Assembly: GCA_963693315.1 (NCBI GenBank) | Contig: OY856188.1 | Location: 157,436,018-157,500,017 of the forward strand | Direction of reading: 5' to 3' | Length of the DNA: 64,000 nt | Origin: Diogma glabrata | Lineage: Eukaryota; Arthropoda; Insecta; Diptera; Cylindrotomidae | Shown here: piece after piece, positions 11,255 to 21,153 of the stretch | How the letters are laid out: each line of letters opens with the position of its first letter | Position numbering within the stretch: position 1 is the stretch's first letter | Program-made: the position numbers and the translations under genes | The notes under the pieces: generated by a model | Databases searched by the model: none | What the model was told of the DNA's origin: nothing | What the model saw: only the letters and a program-made list of their open reading frames with translations

Positions 11255-12236
11255 ATATCATTCTTTTGTACCATTAAATACTAAGACAATAATTGTAAAA
11301 ATGTTTTCCAACTCAAAAGAAACTTTTAAATGTAAAATAATTAAATAATTTTTAATAACTATATTTATTTTCTTTAACCTACATATATAGTTTGTATGAT
11401 ATTTTAAAAAGTTTATTAAATAATAAAATATTTGTAATTTAATGTTAAAATACAGTATTTTACTTAATGATTACATAATAACATAATACGAACATAATAC
11501 TTCTCCAGTCAAAAGTTCCTAAATACGTTTAGATATTTATACGGGTTTTTTGTTTGCAGTCGAGACTGTCAAATTATTTTTTATAAGAGTGACAAGTGAT
11601 TACTAAAAGTGGTAAATAAACAATTCATTTTTTATGCCATCTAATGCAAAGAAAATAATTGCAGAAGTGTTTTCCTATTCAAAAGAAACTTCTGTTTGTA
11701 AAATAAGTAAAACATTTTTAACAATTGTATTTATTTTATTTATTGTACTACATATATAATTTTTATAATATTTTAAAAAGTTCATTTAATAATAAAATAT
11801 TTGATATTTAACATAAAAAAAAATCTCTTAGTTTATAACGCCATTTTTATAATTTTCCTTCAGAACAAAAAAAACTAATTCCCGACAGTCATATGCACAA
11901 CGAATTTTATCTTTAAAACAAAAACTAGTACATGTCCTAAACTTTCACAAGTAGTTAGATATAAAATAAGCTTCAATTTAGTTAAAAAAAAAAGAGGCTG
12001 TGCAATCTTTTCTTATGTTACACCGTTAAAAATTATTTCAAAAAATTAATAATGTGTATTTTTAAAAACTTTGTTCTAATACCTATTCAACGATATACTA
12101 TTTATGAAAATCGATCTAGTAGTTTTTCTACAATCGCTCGTCAAAATGCACTCACATCACAAAATAACAAAAAGTTGAGCGGCACCCTGTGAAGACCCCT
12201 GGCCGAAAAAAAAAATTCTAAGAGAACTTGTATTTT
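11255..12236 (+). mobile_element. Partial copy of the long-TIR element found complete at 47319-49991
   Basis: This segment parallels 48945-49895 nearly base for base: the end of the transposase-like frame (GATACTAAGACAATAA-type junction), then the right long TIR as far as AGAACTTGTATTTTT. The outermost ~80 bp of the TIR and the left half are missing. It carries no coding capacity. Confidence 0.8.
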
Positions 12237-12454
12237 TACACACTTTTATTTAACTTGACTTTTGAGAGCTTTGATGGGTGGAATTTTGTGATTCATTTTT
12301 CAGTAACTTCCCATTATGTGATTGATCCCAAATTGAAAAGACAAGTTTGTTGAAGCAGTCAGTACGTATTTCTAAAACTTTTAAAGCAAAAAACTTTATA
12401 AATCTGGAGAAAAAAAATTCAATTTTTTCTTCATTCTGAAAGACCTTAAAGAAT

Positions 12455-12895
12455 TGCACTGAAATCCTCATCCTCTGGTTGACTCATTTTGAGCGAAGGA
12501 ATTTTGGTAATACTGTGTATATCATTATAATCATAGACATCATACATGTTTGTGTCATTTTATATGGATAAAAGGCCTTACATTATAAATAATGAACACA
12601 AAAAAAAATAAAAGTATGACATTTCGTTCTAATTTCAAAGCTTATAGACCTTTTTTCTTAAAGTTCAAATCGTTATTTTGGTGTATTTGACAGATTACAT
12701 ACAGCAATGATAATTAAAAATCAGTTATTATGTATGAAAATATGAAAATCCGTAAGATCTGAATGACCCATTTACGGCGCTGAAATTTTGCCCATACTAA
12801 GTATCTCATTATAATAGAAAACATATTACGCATTTTTGTCATTTTTATATGAAAAAATGGCCTCAAATTGTAAATAATGAGTGATTTGTATTTCG
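12455..12895. repeat. Imperfect tandem repeat, period about 290 bp
   Basis: The blocks at about 12490-12590 and 12780-12885 share the order GAATTTTGGTAATACT / GAAATTTTGCCCATACT, then ATCATTATAAT, TTTTTGTCATTTTATAT-like, GGCCT and GTAAATAATGA. A third related piece, in inverse orientation, lies beyond the LINE (17290-17400). Confidence 0.55.
12636..12740. repeat. Left arm of an inverted repeat flanking the LINE
   Basis: Reads AAGCTTATAGACC then a TTTGACAGATTACATACAGC-type block. Its reverse complement recurs, diverged, at about 17290-17400. Without the LINE, the arms would be about 350 bp apart, so the LINE landed inside a pre-existing palindromic or inverted-repeat element. Confidence 0.55.
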
Positions 12896-13020
12896 AAAGT
12901 TTTAAATAATTGTTATTCGGAGTTCAATTGAGTTGTCGTACAGTAAACACGTATTTGCTTGTCTCTCGGCTTATTTAGTGACTGTGAAAATCAGCTTTTT
13001 TCTTTTTAATTGCATAAAAT

Positions 13021-13680
13021 ATGGCAAAATCACAAACTATTGATTTAGTTGCATTTAAAGAAATAATAAGTGATTTAAAAATAGATATTATTAAAGATAT
13101 TAGAAGTGAATTTGTAACGGAACTCTCAAATTCGTTTAAAGAGCTAAATGAGAAAGTAAATCAAATTGAAAAAATATTAAACAACGTGAGAGAAAAAGAA
13201 AAAGAAATTACAACATATACAGCTAAAATTGAAATGAATAGAAGAAGAAAACATATTATAATCAAAGGTATTACTGAAGGTGAATCTGAAGTTAATGAAC
13301 TTGAAACAAAAATTATTTCCTTTATTCGAAATAAATTGAACATTGATATACAAATATATGAAATCGATATTGTGTATCGGCTAGGCAAACAAAGTCAAGA
13401 TTCACAAAGGCCAAGACCGATTATGTTAAAATTCAATTCAGAACGTAAGGCTGTTGAGCTTATGAAAAATAAAAACAAGCTGAAAGGCACACCAATCTAC
13501 ATAGAAAAAGACTATCCAAAAGACATCCAACAGCAACGATATCAAAATCGATTAATCCTTCGAGAAAAAAGAAATAAGCGACTTCGTTCACCAGATGACG
13601 TTCATCAAAATCTAAGTCAAAAAATATTTAAAGAAAATAATTACATTACAAACATAACAAATCCCACAGTAGAGTTATAA
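13021..13680 (+). CDS. LINE ORF1 protein (coiled coil plus RRM-like nucleic-acid-binding domain)
   Basis: This 219-residue protein has a heptad-rich, Glu/Lys-rich coiled coil over residues about 5-75, as expected for a trimerising ORF1p. An RRM-like core begins KHIIIKGITEG (about residue 79), and a C-terminal domain contains DIVYRLGK, PIMLKFNSE and YIEKDYPKD. This is the order of L1-type ORF1 proteins, which bind element RNA in the RNP. No CCHC knuckle is present, unlike I or Jockey Gags. The start at 13021 is the first ATG after the 5' UTR. The TAA stop at 13678 is followed in the same frame by ORF2. Confidence 0.85.
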   Translation: MAKSQTIDLVAFKEIISDLKIDIIKDIRSEFVTELSNSFKELNEKVNQIEKILNNVREKEKEITTYTAKIEMNRRRKHIIIKGITEGESEVNELETKIISFIRNKLNIDIQIYEIDIVYRLGKQSQDSQRPRPIMLKFNSERKAVELMKNKNKLKGTPIYIEKDYPKDIQQQRYQNRLILREKRNKRLRSPDDVHQNLSQKIFKENNYITNITNPTVEL

Positions 13681-16600
13681 CATAACACAAATGAAGCTTC
13701 TCCTAATAAAAACATCTACAAACATTCAACTATACAAAAATACAATACGATATCAATTTGTCAATGGAATATACATGGATTTAATAACATAATTAACTCA
13801 GATTACAAACCACTACAAATGTTTGACAATTACGATATAACTGGTTTAACAGAAACTTGGCATACAAATGATACAGCTATAAATAACCTATTTAATGAAA
13901 GATTTATAATATTTGATTCACAGGCAAAAAAAGAGAAAATTAAAGGAAGGCCAAGCGGAGGCATTGTTTTGGTAATTAAAAAAAATATTTTAATAAAAAA
14001 TTTGAATCTCATTGAAAAATCGAGCTACCATATCGTTATTGAAATGGTAATTGGTGTTAATAAAATTATTGTTGGATTATTCTACATGTCTCCATTATTG
14101 TGTAACATATTGTGCAACGAAGTACTCGATAAATTTCTAATGTCACTTAACAAGTATAAAAACGATAACATCATCATTATGGGTGATTTTAATAGCAGAT
14201 TTGGATTATTGAACCAAATATTGGAAGAAAACAACACAATAAATAACAGGTATTTATATTCAAATAGATTAACAAATGATTTATACATAAACAAAAGAGG
14301 TGAATTATTAAATGAAACATTCGAATGTTACGGATATATTATGCTAAATGGAAGGTCTGAAAAGGACAGACCGGCAAATTTTACATATGTTGGTCCACAT
14401 GGAAAAAGTGTTATTGACGTAGTATGGGTTAATGAATTAGCACTTAATAAACTTTGCAATTTTGAAATTATCTATTCAGGCTCTATTTCAGATCATTTTC
14501 CGTGCTTGGTTCAAATTGAATTAGAGATGCAGATAAATGGGAAACAAGAGCAACAGAGAACTGAGAAAATAATTAAACTAAGCTGGAATGGTAACAAATG
14601 CCAGGCATATAAAGAAGAAATCATCAAAAAGAATATATTTTTATCATTAAACTGCTCTATCTCAAATCTGATTCAAACAATAACTGAAACAGCACATAAA
14701 TTGGAAAAGTCTAAGCAATGCACTTTTAGAAATACACATATAAAATCTCCAAAAAACTCATGGTTTAATTCTGACTGCAAAAATCTTAAAAAGGAACTTC
14801 AAAAAATGGCACGCAAGCTAAAGAGCAGCAATTTAAACTGCGAACTTTTTCAGAACTATAGAGCATTGAGAACAAACTATTTTACATTAATAAAGAATAC
14901 CAAAATAGCTAGTGAGACATGTATCAGAGATCAGTTATCAAACATTAAAGACAACGTAACATTCTGGAATACAATTAATAAACTTAAACCTGTAAAAAAT
15001 AATGAAAACTATATCGATTTGCATAGTTGGCAATCCTACATACACAGAATGCAGCCACTAACAAAAAAAGAAATTCATCTCTCCCTAATGGATATCAAAG
15101 ATAACCCTCTTGATGATTGCATAACATTAAATGAGATACGTAAGGCCGTTAAAAATTTAAAAAACAACAAATGCCCAGGAAATGATGGAATAACAAATGA
15201 ATTTATTATAAACCTACCAGAAACAAGTTGGCACTTGCTTCAAGAAATGTTTACCAGTATACTAAAAAACAGATCATGGCCAATAGGTTGGAATACTGCA
15301 GATGTCAAAATGATATTTAAAAAAGGAGACAGAGAAAATCCGGACAACTATAGACCTATTGCACTAGAAAATTGCACTTTTAAACTCTTTACAGGCATTT
15401 TGAACAGCAGAATTACCAACTGGGCAACCGAAAACAACTTAATTCCAGAATTTCAAAACGGCTTTCGTACTGGTCGAGGGTGCATAGATAATATCTTTAT
15501 TTTAAAAACACTAATAGATGCAACAATTTACAAACCACAAAATAATGTACTTTATGTAGTTTTTGTAGACTTTAAGGGTGCATTTGACAGTATCATCCAT
15601 GAAAAAATGTGGAAACATCTTATATATAGCAAAATTAGTACAAACATGATTCTCCTTTTACAAAAAATTTATGACACAGCCGAAATCAGAATATCTACAA
15701 CATTGGGTAAAACAGATCCAGTAAGAGTTGTGAAAGGATTATTACAGGGAGATCCTCTAAGCCCAACACTATTTAGCCTGTACATAAATGATATTGAAAG
15801 TTTTTTGCGCTCAAAAGGTTTTTTTGGTGTAAAACTTTTACAAAATAGGGACATACTTTTGTTGGCCTACGCAGACGATCTTGTTTTATTTTCAACATCT
15901 CCAATTGATTTAAGGGATAAACTTCTTGCCTTGGAAAGTTATTGTGCAGAAAAAAGTCTGGTTATAAATACAGATAAAACCAAAATTATGGTATTTAAAA
16001 AACGCTCCAACAAAAAAATCGATCAATACTTTCATCTAAATGGTAGCCGAATAGAAATTGTAGACAATTTCAAATATTTGGGAATAACGTTTTATAGAAC
16101 TGGACATTTTAAGAATGAGATTGAAAATCGAATCACTAGTACATACCAGGCCTTAAGTAGACTCCGCACACTGATTCTTAATGGAAATAATATAAGCTGG
16201 TCAACCAAAACAGTTTTAATAAAAAGTATGATCGAATCAGTTCTTCTTTATGGATCAGAAGTCTGGGGATGTGAAGATACAAGTAAAATAGAATCCGCCT
16301 ATGGAAAAATATTCAAAAACCTGCTGTTTTTACCAAATAACACCCCAAATTACGCAATAAGGAAAGAAACCGATACGGAATCAACAGAAATGACTATTAT
16401 TAAGAGAGGACTAGCATGGTGGGTTAAACTTTTATGTGCTCCAGAAGACTCCTTTATAAAGCTGTGTTATATCAAACTACTACAAGAACCGGATACAAAC
16501 AAAAACTGGGTAAATTACATGAAAAATAAAATATTCACTAATGAATTGGGCGTTATATGGCATGAACAAAATATGTGTAAGAATGATGAAACATGGAAGA

Positions 16601-17055
16601 CCGTGGTGAATTATCACAGGAACCGCTTAGAAGAAGAAGACAACAGAAGAATTGAAAATTCAACTTCGCTTTACTGGTACAAACTATTAAAATGTGAGAA
16701 TAATGCTGAACACAACAAATACCTCTACTTGAATCTACCCGTCAATATAACGAATGCGTTATGTCAAATCAGAATGCTTAATAAATACAATGAAAGAATT
16801 TACACCAACCACAAAACCTATACATTCAAGAATAAAGAAATCTGCACGATTTGTAATAATCAAGGGTTTGACAATTTACAACACCTTCTGTTAAAATGCA
16901 ACATAACCGAGGGTATAAGAAGACAATGCCTACGTACGTCAACTTTGGAAGAAATAATTGAGCTTATTAAAAGCTCAAATAAAGATGATGTATTCCGAAT
17001 CGTTAATTTCGTCAACAACTCTCTAAGAATAAGAAGCTTCATACTGAATGAATAA
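13681..17055 (+). CDS. LINE ORF2 (AP-endonuclease, reverse transcriptase, C-terminal Cys-His)
   Basis: Coordinates give the full open frame directly after the ORF1 stop; the first ATG is only at 13819. The endonuclease N-terminal strand, with catalytic Asn in QWNIHGF, is at codons about 28-34 of this frame, upstream of that ATG. Further EN motifs are LTETW, IIMGDFNSRFG and SDHFPC. RT motifs: CPGNDGITNEF, DNYRPIALENC, VFVDFKGAFDS (motif A), GLLQGDPLSPTLFSLYI (motif B) and LAYADDLVLF (catalytic motif C, around 15870). The C-terminus has CTICNNQGFDNLQHLLLKC, a CCHC-like motif common to LINEs. No frame breaks, and all catalytic residues I can check are present. Translation probably needs stop read-through or reinitiation. 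Confidence 0.88.
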   Translation, partial: HNTNEASPNKNIYKHSTIQKYNTISICQWNIHGFNNIINSDYKPLQMFDNYDITGLTETWHTNDTAINNLFNERFIIFDSQAKKEKIKGRPSGGIVLVIKKNILIKNLNLIEKSSYHIVIEMVIGVNKIIVGLFYMSPLLCNILCNEVLDKFLMSLNKYKNDNIIIMGDFNSRFGLLNQILEENNTINNRYLYSNRLTNDLYINKRGELLNETFECYGYIMLNGRSEKDRPANFTYVGPHGKSVIDVVWVNELALNKLCNFEIIYSGSISDHFPCLVQIELEMQINGKQEQQRTEKIIKLSWNGNKCQAYKEEIIKKNIFLSLNCSISNLIQTITETAHKLEKSKQCTFRNTHIKSPKNSWFNSDCKNLKKELQKMARKLKSSNLNCELFQNYRALRTNYFTLIKNTKIASETCIRDQLSNIKDNVTFWNTINKLKPVKNNENYIDLHSWQSYIHRMQPLTKKEIHLSLMDIKDNPLDDCITLNEIRKAVKNLKNNKCPGNDGITNEFIINLPETSWHLLQEMFTSILKNRSWPIGWNTADVKMIFKKGDRENPDNYRPIALENCTFKLFTGILNSRITNWATENNLIPEFQNGFRTGRGCIDNIFILKTLIDATIYKPQNNVLYVVFVDFKGAFDSIIHEKMWKHLIYSKISTNMILLLQKIYDTAEIRISTTLGKTDPVRVVKGLLQGDPLSPTLFSLYINDIESFLRSKGFFGVKLLQNRDILLLAYADDLVLFSTSPIDLRDKLLALESYCAEKSLVINTDKTKIMVFKKRSNKKIDQYFHLNGSRIEIVDNFKYLGITFYRTGHFKNEIENRITSTYQALSRLRTLILNGNNISWSTKTVLIKSMIESVLLYGSEVWGCEDTSKIESAYGKIFKNLLFLPNNTPNYAIRKETDTESTEMTIIKRGLAWWVKLLCAPEDSFIKLCYIKLLQEPDTNKNWVNYMKNKIFTNELGVIWHEQNMCKNDETWKTVVNYHRNRLEEEDNRRIENSTSLYWYKLLKCENNAEHNKYLYLNLPVNITNALCQIRMLNKYNERIYTNHKTYTFKNKEICTICNNQGFDNLQHLLLKCNITEGIRRQCLRTSTLEEIIELIKSSNKDDVFRIVNFVNNSLRIRSFILNE

Positions 17056-17165
17056 TTACTACCTTTAAATAGAATCATATAAATATTTTATGTAGTTAAT
17101 TTTATTTCTGTATTATGATTGTTAAAATTGAACTCTTTGTTAAAAGATAATCTTAAAACAAATAA

Positions 17166-17168
<3 letters not shown>

Positions 17169-17201
<33 letters not shown>
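17169..17201. repeat. (TAA)n LINE tail
   Basis: Pure TAA repeats end the LINE and merge with the 3' target duplication at 17202. Confidence 0.9.
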
Positions 17202-17207
<6 letters not shown>

Positions 17208-17289
17208 TGTTATTTCTTCTAAATCCAGATTTTTTTGTGTTCTCGTTAAGTTTTTTTTACTATAGTTGCATAATTATTATTTTTCCAAT

Positions 17290-17400
17290 ACATTTTAATA
17301 CATAATTAATGATTTCTAATTATCATTGCTGTATGTAATCTGTCAATTACATACAGTAATATAACGATTCGAATTTTAAGGAAAAAGCTTATAATCCAGA
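17290..17400. repeat. Right arm of the inverted repeat flanking the LINE
   Basis: Contains ATCATTGCTGTATGTAATC and AAGCTTATAATCCAGACC, the diverged reverse complement of 12636-12740. Confidence 0.55.
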
Positions 17401-17401
17401 C

Positions 17402-17734
17402 CTTTTTTTCGAAAAAAACTTTGGTTTGAAATCTCATATTTAATAATTTATGTACAACTTAAAATTAATACAATGAGCAAAGAAACGTACTAAAATTGGA
17501 TGTTTAAATAACATAATTACAATTGTTATAGTGCAACTAACCTTATTAAAATTACTTTAAATTTCAAAGAATATTAAATTTTCGGTAAGTGATTTAATTG
17601 CTAGTTTAACCTATGGTGTATTTTCTGTGAAATAATGTGGATAACTTATTTGTAGGTAAAATTATAGAACTAAAAACTCTAAAATAAAAAAATAAATAAA
17701 AAAAATTTAAAAAACAAACTTTTTGAAAAACGAA
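17402..17734. other. AT-rich DNA, no gene seen
   Basis: No coding or repeat signal, apart from a run of A-rich simple sequence (17680-17720) next to the hairpin. Confidence 0.4.
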
Positions 17735-18190
17735 TTAAAAAGTAAAAAATAAATTTTGCATTAACACATTAAGAAAAAATATTTAAATGGTATTTAACAC
17801 ATCTTAGCATAGATGCAAATATCAAAATTTCGACTAATTTAAAATGCTAATTTTCGATTGACAAACAGTTTTCCGTTCCCATTTGTTACATAAAATAAAA
17901 GTGGGTGGCGCATTCAGAAAGGAAAGGGAATAAACGTTGGTAGTCTCTCTTGTAAGAGATTAATATAGCATACATTTGTTCCTTTTCTATATAAATGTAT
18001 GCGTCACCCACTTTTATTTTATGTAACATATGGGAACGGAAAACTGTTTGTCAATCGAAAATTAGCATTTTAAATTAGTCGAAAATTTGATATTTGCATC
18101 TATGCTAAGATGTGTTAAATACCATTTAAATATTTTTTCTTAATGTGTTAATGCAAAATTTAGTCTCTACTTTTTAGTTCGTTTTTTTTA
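17735..18190. repeat. Long hairpin (inverted-repeat MITE), arms about 190 bp
   Basis: The left arm (about 17735-17925, AACGAATTAAAAAGTA to AAAAGTGGGTGGCGCA) is nearly the exact reverse complement of the right arm (about 17998-18190). The central loop of about 70 bp holds AGTCTCTCTTGTAAGAGA, itself a small hairpin. The transcript would be an almost perfect duplex. It sits next to the end of a long-TIR element (18195-18281). Confidence 0.85.
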
Positions 18191-18194
18191 ATTT

Positions 18195-18281
18195 TGAAAG
18201 ACTATCTATAAACAAAAAATAATCAAAATTAAAAGGGGTCAAGTCAAAATGTTGTTGAATCTACGTGAAATTGCTCTTCTA
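18195..18281 (+). mobile_element. Terminal fragment of the long-TIR element family
   Basis: AAAGACTATCTATAAAC through GGGGTCAAGTC to CACGTGAAATTGCTC-type terminus matches the outer ~85 bp of the 47319-49991 element and ends in the same CGTGAAATTGCTC. The rest of this copy is not recognisable. Confidence 0.75.
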
Positions 18282-18290
18282 AAATAGTAG

Positions 18291-18415
18291 TTCAAACAAA
18301 TCTATTTTGTAGCATCATCTTAAATTTATTACGATTGACAAAACGGTTTAGACAAATGCTTTGTATGTTGTTCTTAATTTTAGATGAGGCTACAAAATTA
18401 ATTTGATTGAACTTA
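18291..18415. repeat. Imperfect inverted repeat, arms about 40 bp
   Basis: TTCAAACAAATCTATTTTGT at 18291 pairs with ACAAAATTAATTTGATTGAA near 18396. Both arms also contain a TAGCATCATCT / AGATGAGGCTA pair. Probably a small MITE or stem-loop. Confidence 0.45.
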
Positions 18416-18635
18416 CCTCATATATTGTAGATTACACCTCCTTTTTTCCTTTTTTGAGTTTTAAAGGAGCAAGAAGTTTCACAATTTCACCATAAAACTC
18501 GTTTCGTTTGCAGATATCGGTTCAATGTTATCTTAAAACTGATTTTAAACCAGAGATGGGGAACTTTTTACCATTAAAGGCCAATTATAATTTGGCAAAT
18601 CGTAAACAGGCCGCATTATGCCAAGTATTGTTATC

Positions 18636-18745
18636 AAGTTTGAAGGGCTTGCATCTGTTACTATAATGGCTCTTTTCGTCAAGCGTGCTAAACGAATTGT
18701 TAATTTAACATTAAATCCCTACAACATCGTCGCACTGTTTCTGAT
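18636..18745 (+). pseudogene. LINE family C, copy 1, first fragment
   Basis: Diverged match to 31440-31570 of the better preserved copy (GTTTGGGGTGCTGCCTCTG region through TACAACATCGTCGCACTGT). It is cut exactly at the LTR element inserted at 18746 and continues at 23951 and again at 32181, so all three pieces are one old LINE insertion. Confidence 0.75.
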
Positions 18746-19088
18746 TGTTGTGTAGCACAACATTATGCTATGCAACGGAATATATAAATAAACCTTTATC
18801 TTTCTAATTAACCTGAAATTATAAATACATTTAAATACATTTTTAGTACATAAGTTATTAATGTACTAATTAGATATTTAAGGAGAATTTTAATTGAAAA
18901 ACATTCAGAATTGATCTGATGATCAAATAATAAACATCTAAAATATAAATATTTTATTTAATTTTGTAAATAATTAAAGTTTTTTAAAATAAAAGAAACA
19001 AAGAAAGTTTATATAATAAATGTTTTATTATTCATTTTGTGAAAATTATGGTTCTTTTGTGTTTTGTGAACGACGACCACCCACAACA
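18746..19088 (+). repeat. 5' LTR (343 bp)
   Basis: Starts TGTTGTGTAGCACAAC, which can fold as GTTGTG-TAG-CACAAC, and ends CCCACAACA. It contains AATAAA-type signals (AATATATAAATAAA, TAATAAATG). Identical to 23608-23950. Confidence 0.93.
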
Positions 19089-20091
19089 CTGGTGACAGCG
19101 GAAAAACGCTATAAAAATAGTTAAAACAAATGTTTAAACTAAAAATGCAATTGTATAGTGAAAAAAAACTAAAAACAATCTCTGTGTAAATTAAATTAAA
19201 AAAATTAAATAATGTACGTATTCTTAATAAACGTACATATTTCATAATTGAAGTCAGTATGAGGTAAAACGTTTCCAAATTTTACCGAAATAATATGAAC
19301 AGTTAAACTTAAAACCTAAATGAAATTATTTAGTGGTTAAAATAATATTTAAGAACCATTTATTCTACTACAAACATTCTTAAATACAACAAATAAATCA
19401 AATTTTGAAAACGCTGATTTTCAATACAAAATAATCCAAATAAATTTCAAAATTATAAAATATAATTCTTTATTTTACAATCACAAACATTAAACATATT
19501 TGATCAAACGGTCGTGTTAAAATATAAATTGTGATTCCTAATTATAATTATCTAAACTAAGTGAAAAAACTATTGAAAAAAAAAATTTGTTAATTACAAA
19601 ATTTGTTAATAAAAATAAAATCTATTATTATGATTTTAATTACTATGATAATGTGCTGTAAATAATGAGATCAACAGTAAATTAAATATGTAATAAATTC
19701 ATCCAAACAAAACTAAAATAATCATGTACATTGATAAAAATCACTCAACAATCAAATTATGTACCAAGGATAACCAAGGATAGATAAATAAACGGATAAT
19801 TACGTCATCATTAAAATAAAACAAGTAAGAAACAACAGCCGATAAATAAATTTTGATTTATGTTAAAAAAAAAGTAGAAATTAAATTAAACAATTTTTCA
19901 TAAATTTTTTATTCAATTAAATATTTTTCTCATAATTAGATATATATTTTTGTTTAGATTTGTTTTTCTCCTATATATAATATAACGGTCACAGTTTTAA
20001 ACAATTAAAGTCAGTGATTATTGACTTTGTTCAATTATAATGTTTTTTCTTTCGATTTTATGAACATTTTTAAAATTAATTGTTTTTCCAA
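19089..20091 (+). other. LTR element leader with primer-binding site
   Basis: TGGTGACAGCGGAAAAAC starts two bases after the LTR (19090) and is the expected primer site; I cannot name the tRNA. The remaining ~980 bp is non-coding and AT-rich, and probably carries the packaging signal. Confidence 0.6.
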
Positions 20092-21153
20092 ATGTCTGAT
20101 GACGAAAACAACCAATCTGACAATTTATTAAAACTAAGAAGTGGAAATACTATTAAAAAAGCATCAAACTTCGATTTTTCTTTAAACGTTGAAAGAAAAG
20201 AAACGGCAGAAGTAAACGAACAACATTTTCCAAATATGAAAAATTTAAACATATCGGAAACTTTAAAACTTATTTCTCCATTTGATGGAACTCCTTCCCA
20301 ACTTCATCAATTTATTCAATGTAGTAATTTAGTGTTTGATGAACTACATATTAATCAACATAAAAATTTTTTACAATTAATGAAAAAGTTATTGGTGGGT
20401 ATTGCATACGATGAAACCGTTAAGCATTTGGAATATGATAGTTGGACGGATCTAAAAAATGATTTAATAAGCAGGTTCACAGAAATTAGATCCAAACTTG
20501 AAATTTTACATGAATTAAATACAATTAAACAAAAACATAATGAAACGGTTAAATCATATGGTAGTAGAATACAGATTCTTTTAGCACAATTAAATGAATT
20601 GTGTATTGTGGAAGCAGGTAGAGATTCGAAGAAAACTGTTGAACTGTTGAACGGTCAAACAGCATTAATCGCTTTTCAAGAAGGATTAAACTCTAATATT
20701 CGAATGTTAGTCAAATCAATCAATTGTAAAACGCTTAAGGAATCAATATCTAAAGCTTGCGAAGAAGAATCACTTTACAACCGACATTATAATTTAGCTT
20801 TGGTAAAATGCCAACTTTGTGAAAAACTTGGCCATTTAGCGAATAATTGTTATAAATTAAAACTTGTGCAAGCGTCTTTTGAAAAAAGAACATCACATTC
20901 TGTTTCAGAAAATTCTGATAGACCTAAATCAATTCGCAATTTCAATATAAATTGTGCATACTGTAAAAAATCGGGTCATCATATAAACAACTGTTTTAAA
21001 AGAAAAAATGCTGAGATTCAAAAAAATAATATTGCACAAACCAATTCTCCGTCTTTAAATAAAATAGAGTTAGTTAAAACGGGTGATTCAAAAAACCTAA
21101 TGGGGCTCAACCAGTCTACGTCGATGAAAGCTGTGCGAGCCAAATTTCTTTAA
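20092..21153 (+). CDS. Gag polyprotein with two CCHC zinc knuckles
   Basis: 353 residues from ATG at 20092 (MSDDENNQ). A frame extension back to TTG at 20080 adds only four codons and is less likely. A capsid-like helical region spans about residues 55-235 (LISPFDGTPSQLHQFI to ACEEESLYNRHYN). Two CCHC knuckles follow, CQLCEKLGHLANNC and CAYCKKSGHHINNC, for RNA binding. The overall architecture matches Mdg1/412-type Gags. Near the 3' end an in-frame A AAA AAC heptamer at 21090 lets a fraction of ribosomes enter the pol frame. The gene is intact and encodes virus-like-particle protein. Confidence 0.88.
   Translation: MSDDENNQSDNLLKLRSGNTIKKASNFDFSLNVERKETAEVNEQHFPNMKNLNISETLKLISPFDGTPSQLHQFIQCSNLVFDELHINQHKNFLQLMKKLLVGIAYDETVKHLEYDSWTDLKNDLISRFTEIRSKLEILHELNTIKQKHNETVKSYGSRIQILLAQLNELCIVEAGRDSKKTVELLNGQTALIAFQEGLNSNIRMLVKSINCKTLKESISKACEEESLYNRHYNLALVKCQLCEKLGHLANNCYKLKLVQASFEKRTSHSVSENSDRPKSIRNFNINCAYCKKSGHHINNCFKRKNAEIQKNNIAQTNSPSLNKIELVKTGDSKNLMGLNQSTSMKAVRAKFL
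21090..21096 (+). promoter_or_regulatory. -1 ribosomal frameshift heptamer A AAA AAC
   Basis: Gag codons here read TCA AAA AAC, giving the canonical X XXY YYZ register. Slipping back one base enters exactly the frame that is open through protease and integrase. It lies about 57 nt before the gag stop. Confidence 0.85.

Larger units (their letters stand above)
12918..17201 (+). mobile_element. Full-length LINE with (TAA)n tail and 13-bp target duplication
   Basis: AATAATTGTTATT occurs at 12905-12917 and 17202-17214, bounding a 4284-bp insert. It has a ~100-bp 5' UTR starting CGGAGTTCAATTGAG, ORF1, ORF2, a short 3' UTR and a (TAA)n tail (about 17169-17201). Both ORFs are intact, so this copy is probably young. 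The (TAA)n tail recalls I-group LINEs, but I see no RNase H domain, so the clade is left open. Confidence 0.9.

Noticed and set aside
13819..13821. ATG as start of LINE ORF2
   Set aside because: It would delete the first endonuclease strand with its catalytic Asn, which is encoded upstream in the same frame.
18560..18635. Possible hAT-like end CAGAGATGGGGAAC near 18549
   Set aside because: No partner end or target duplication found.
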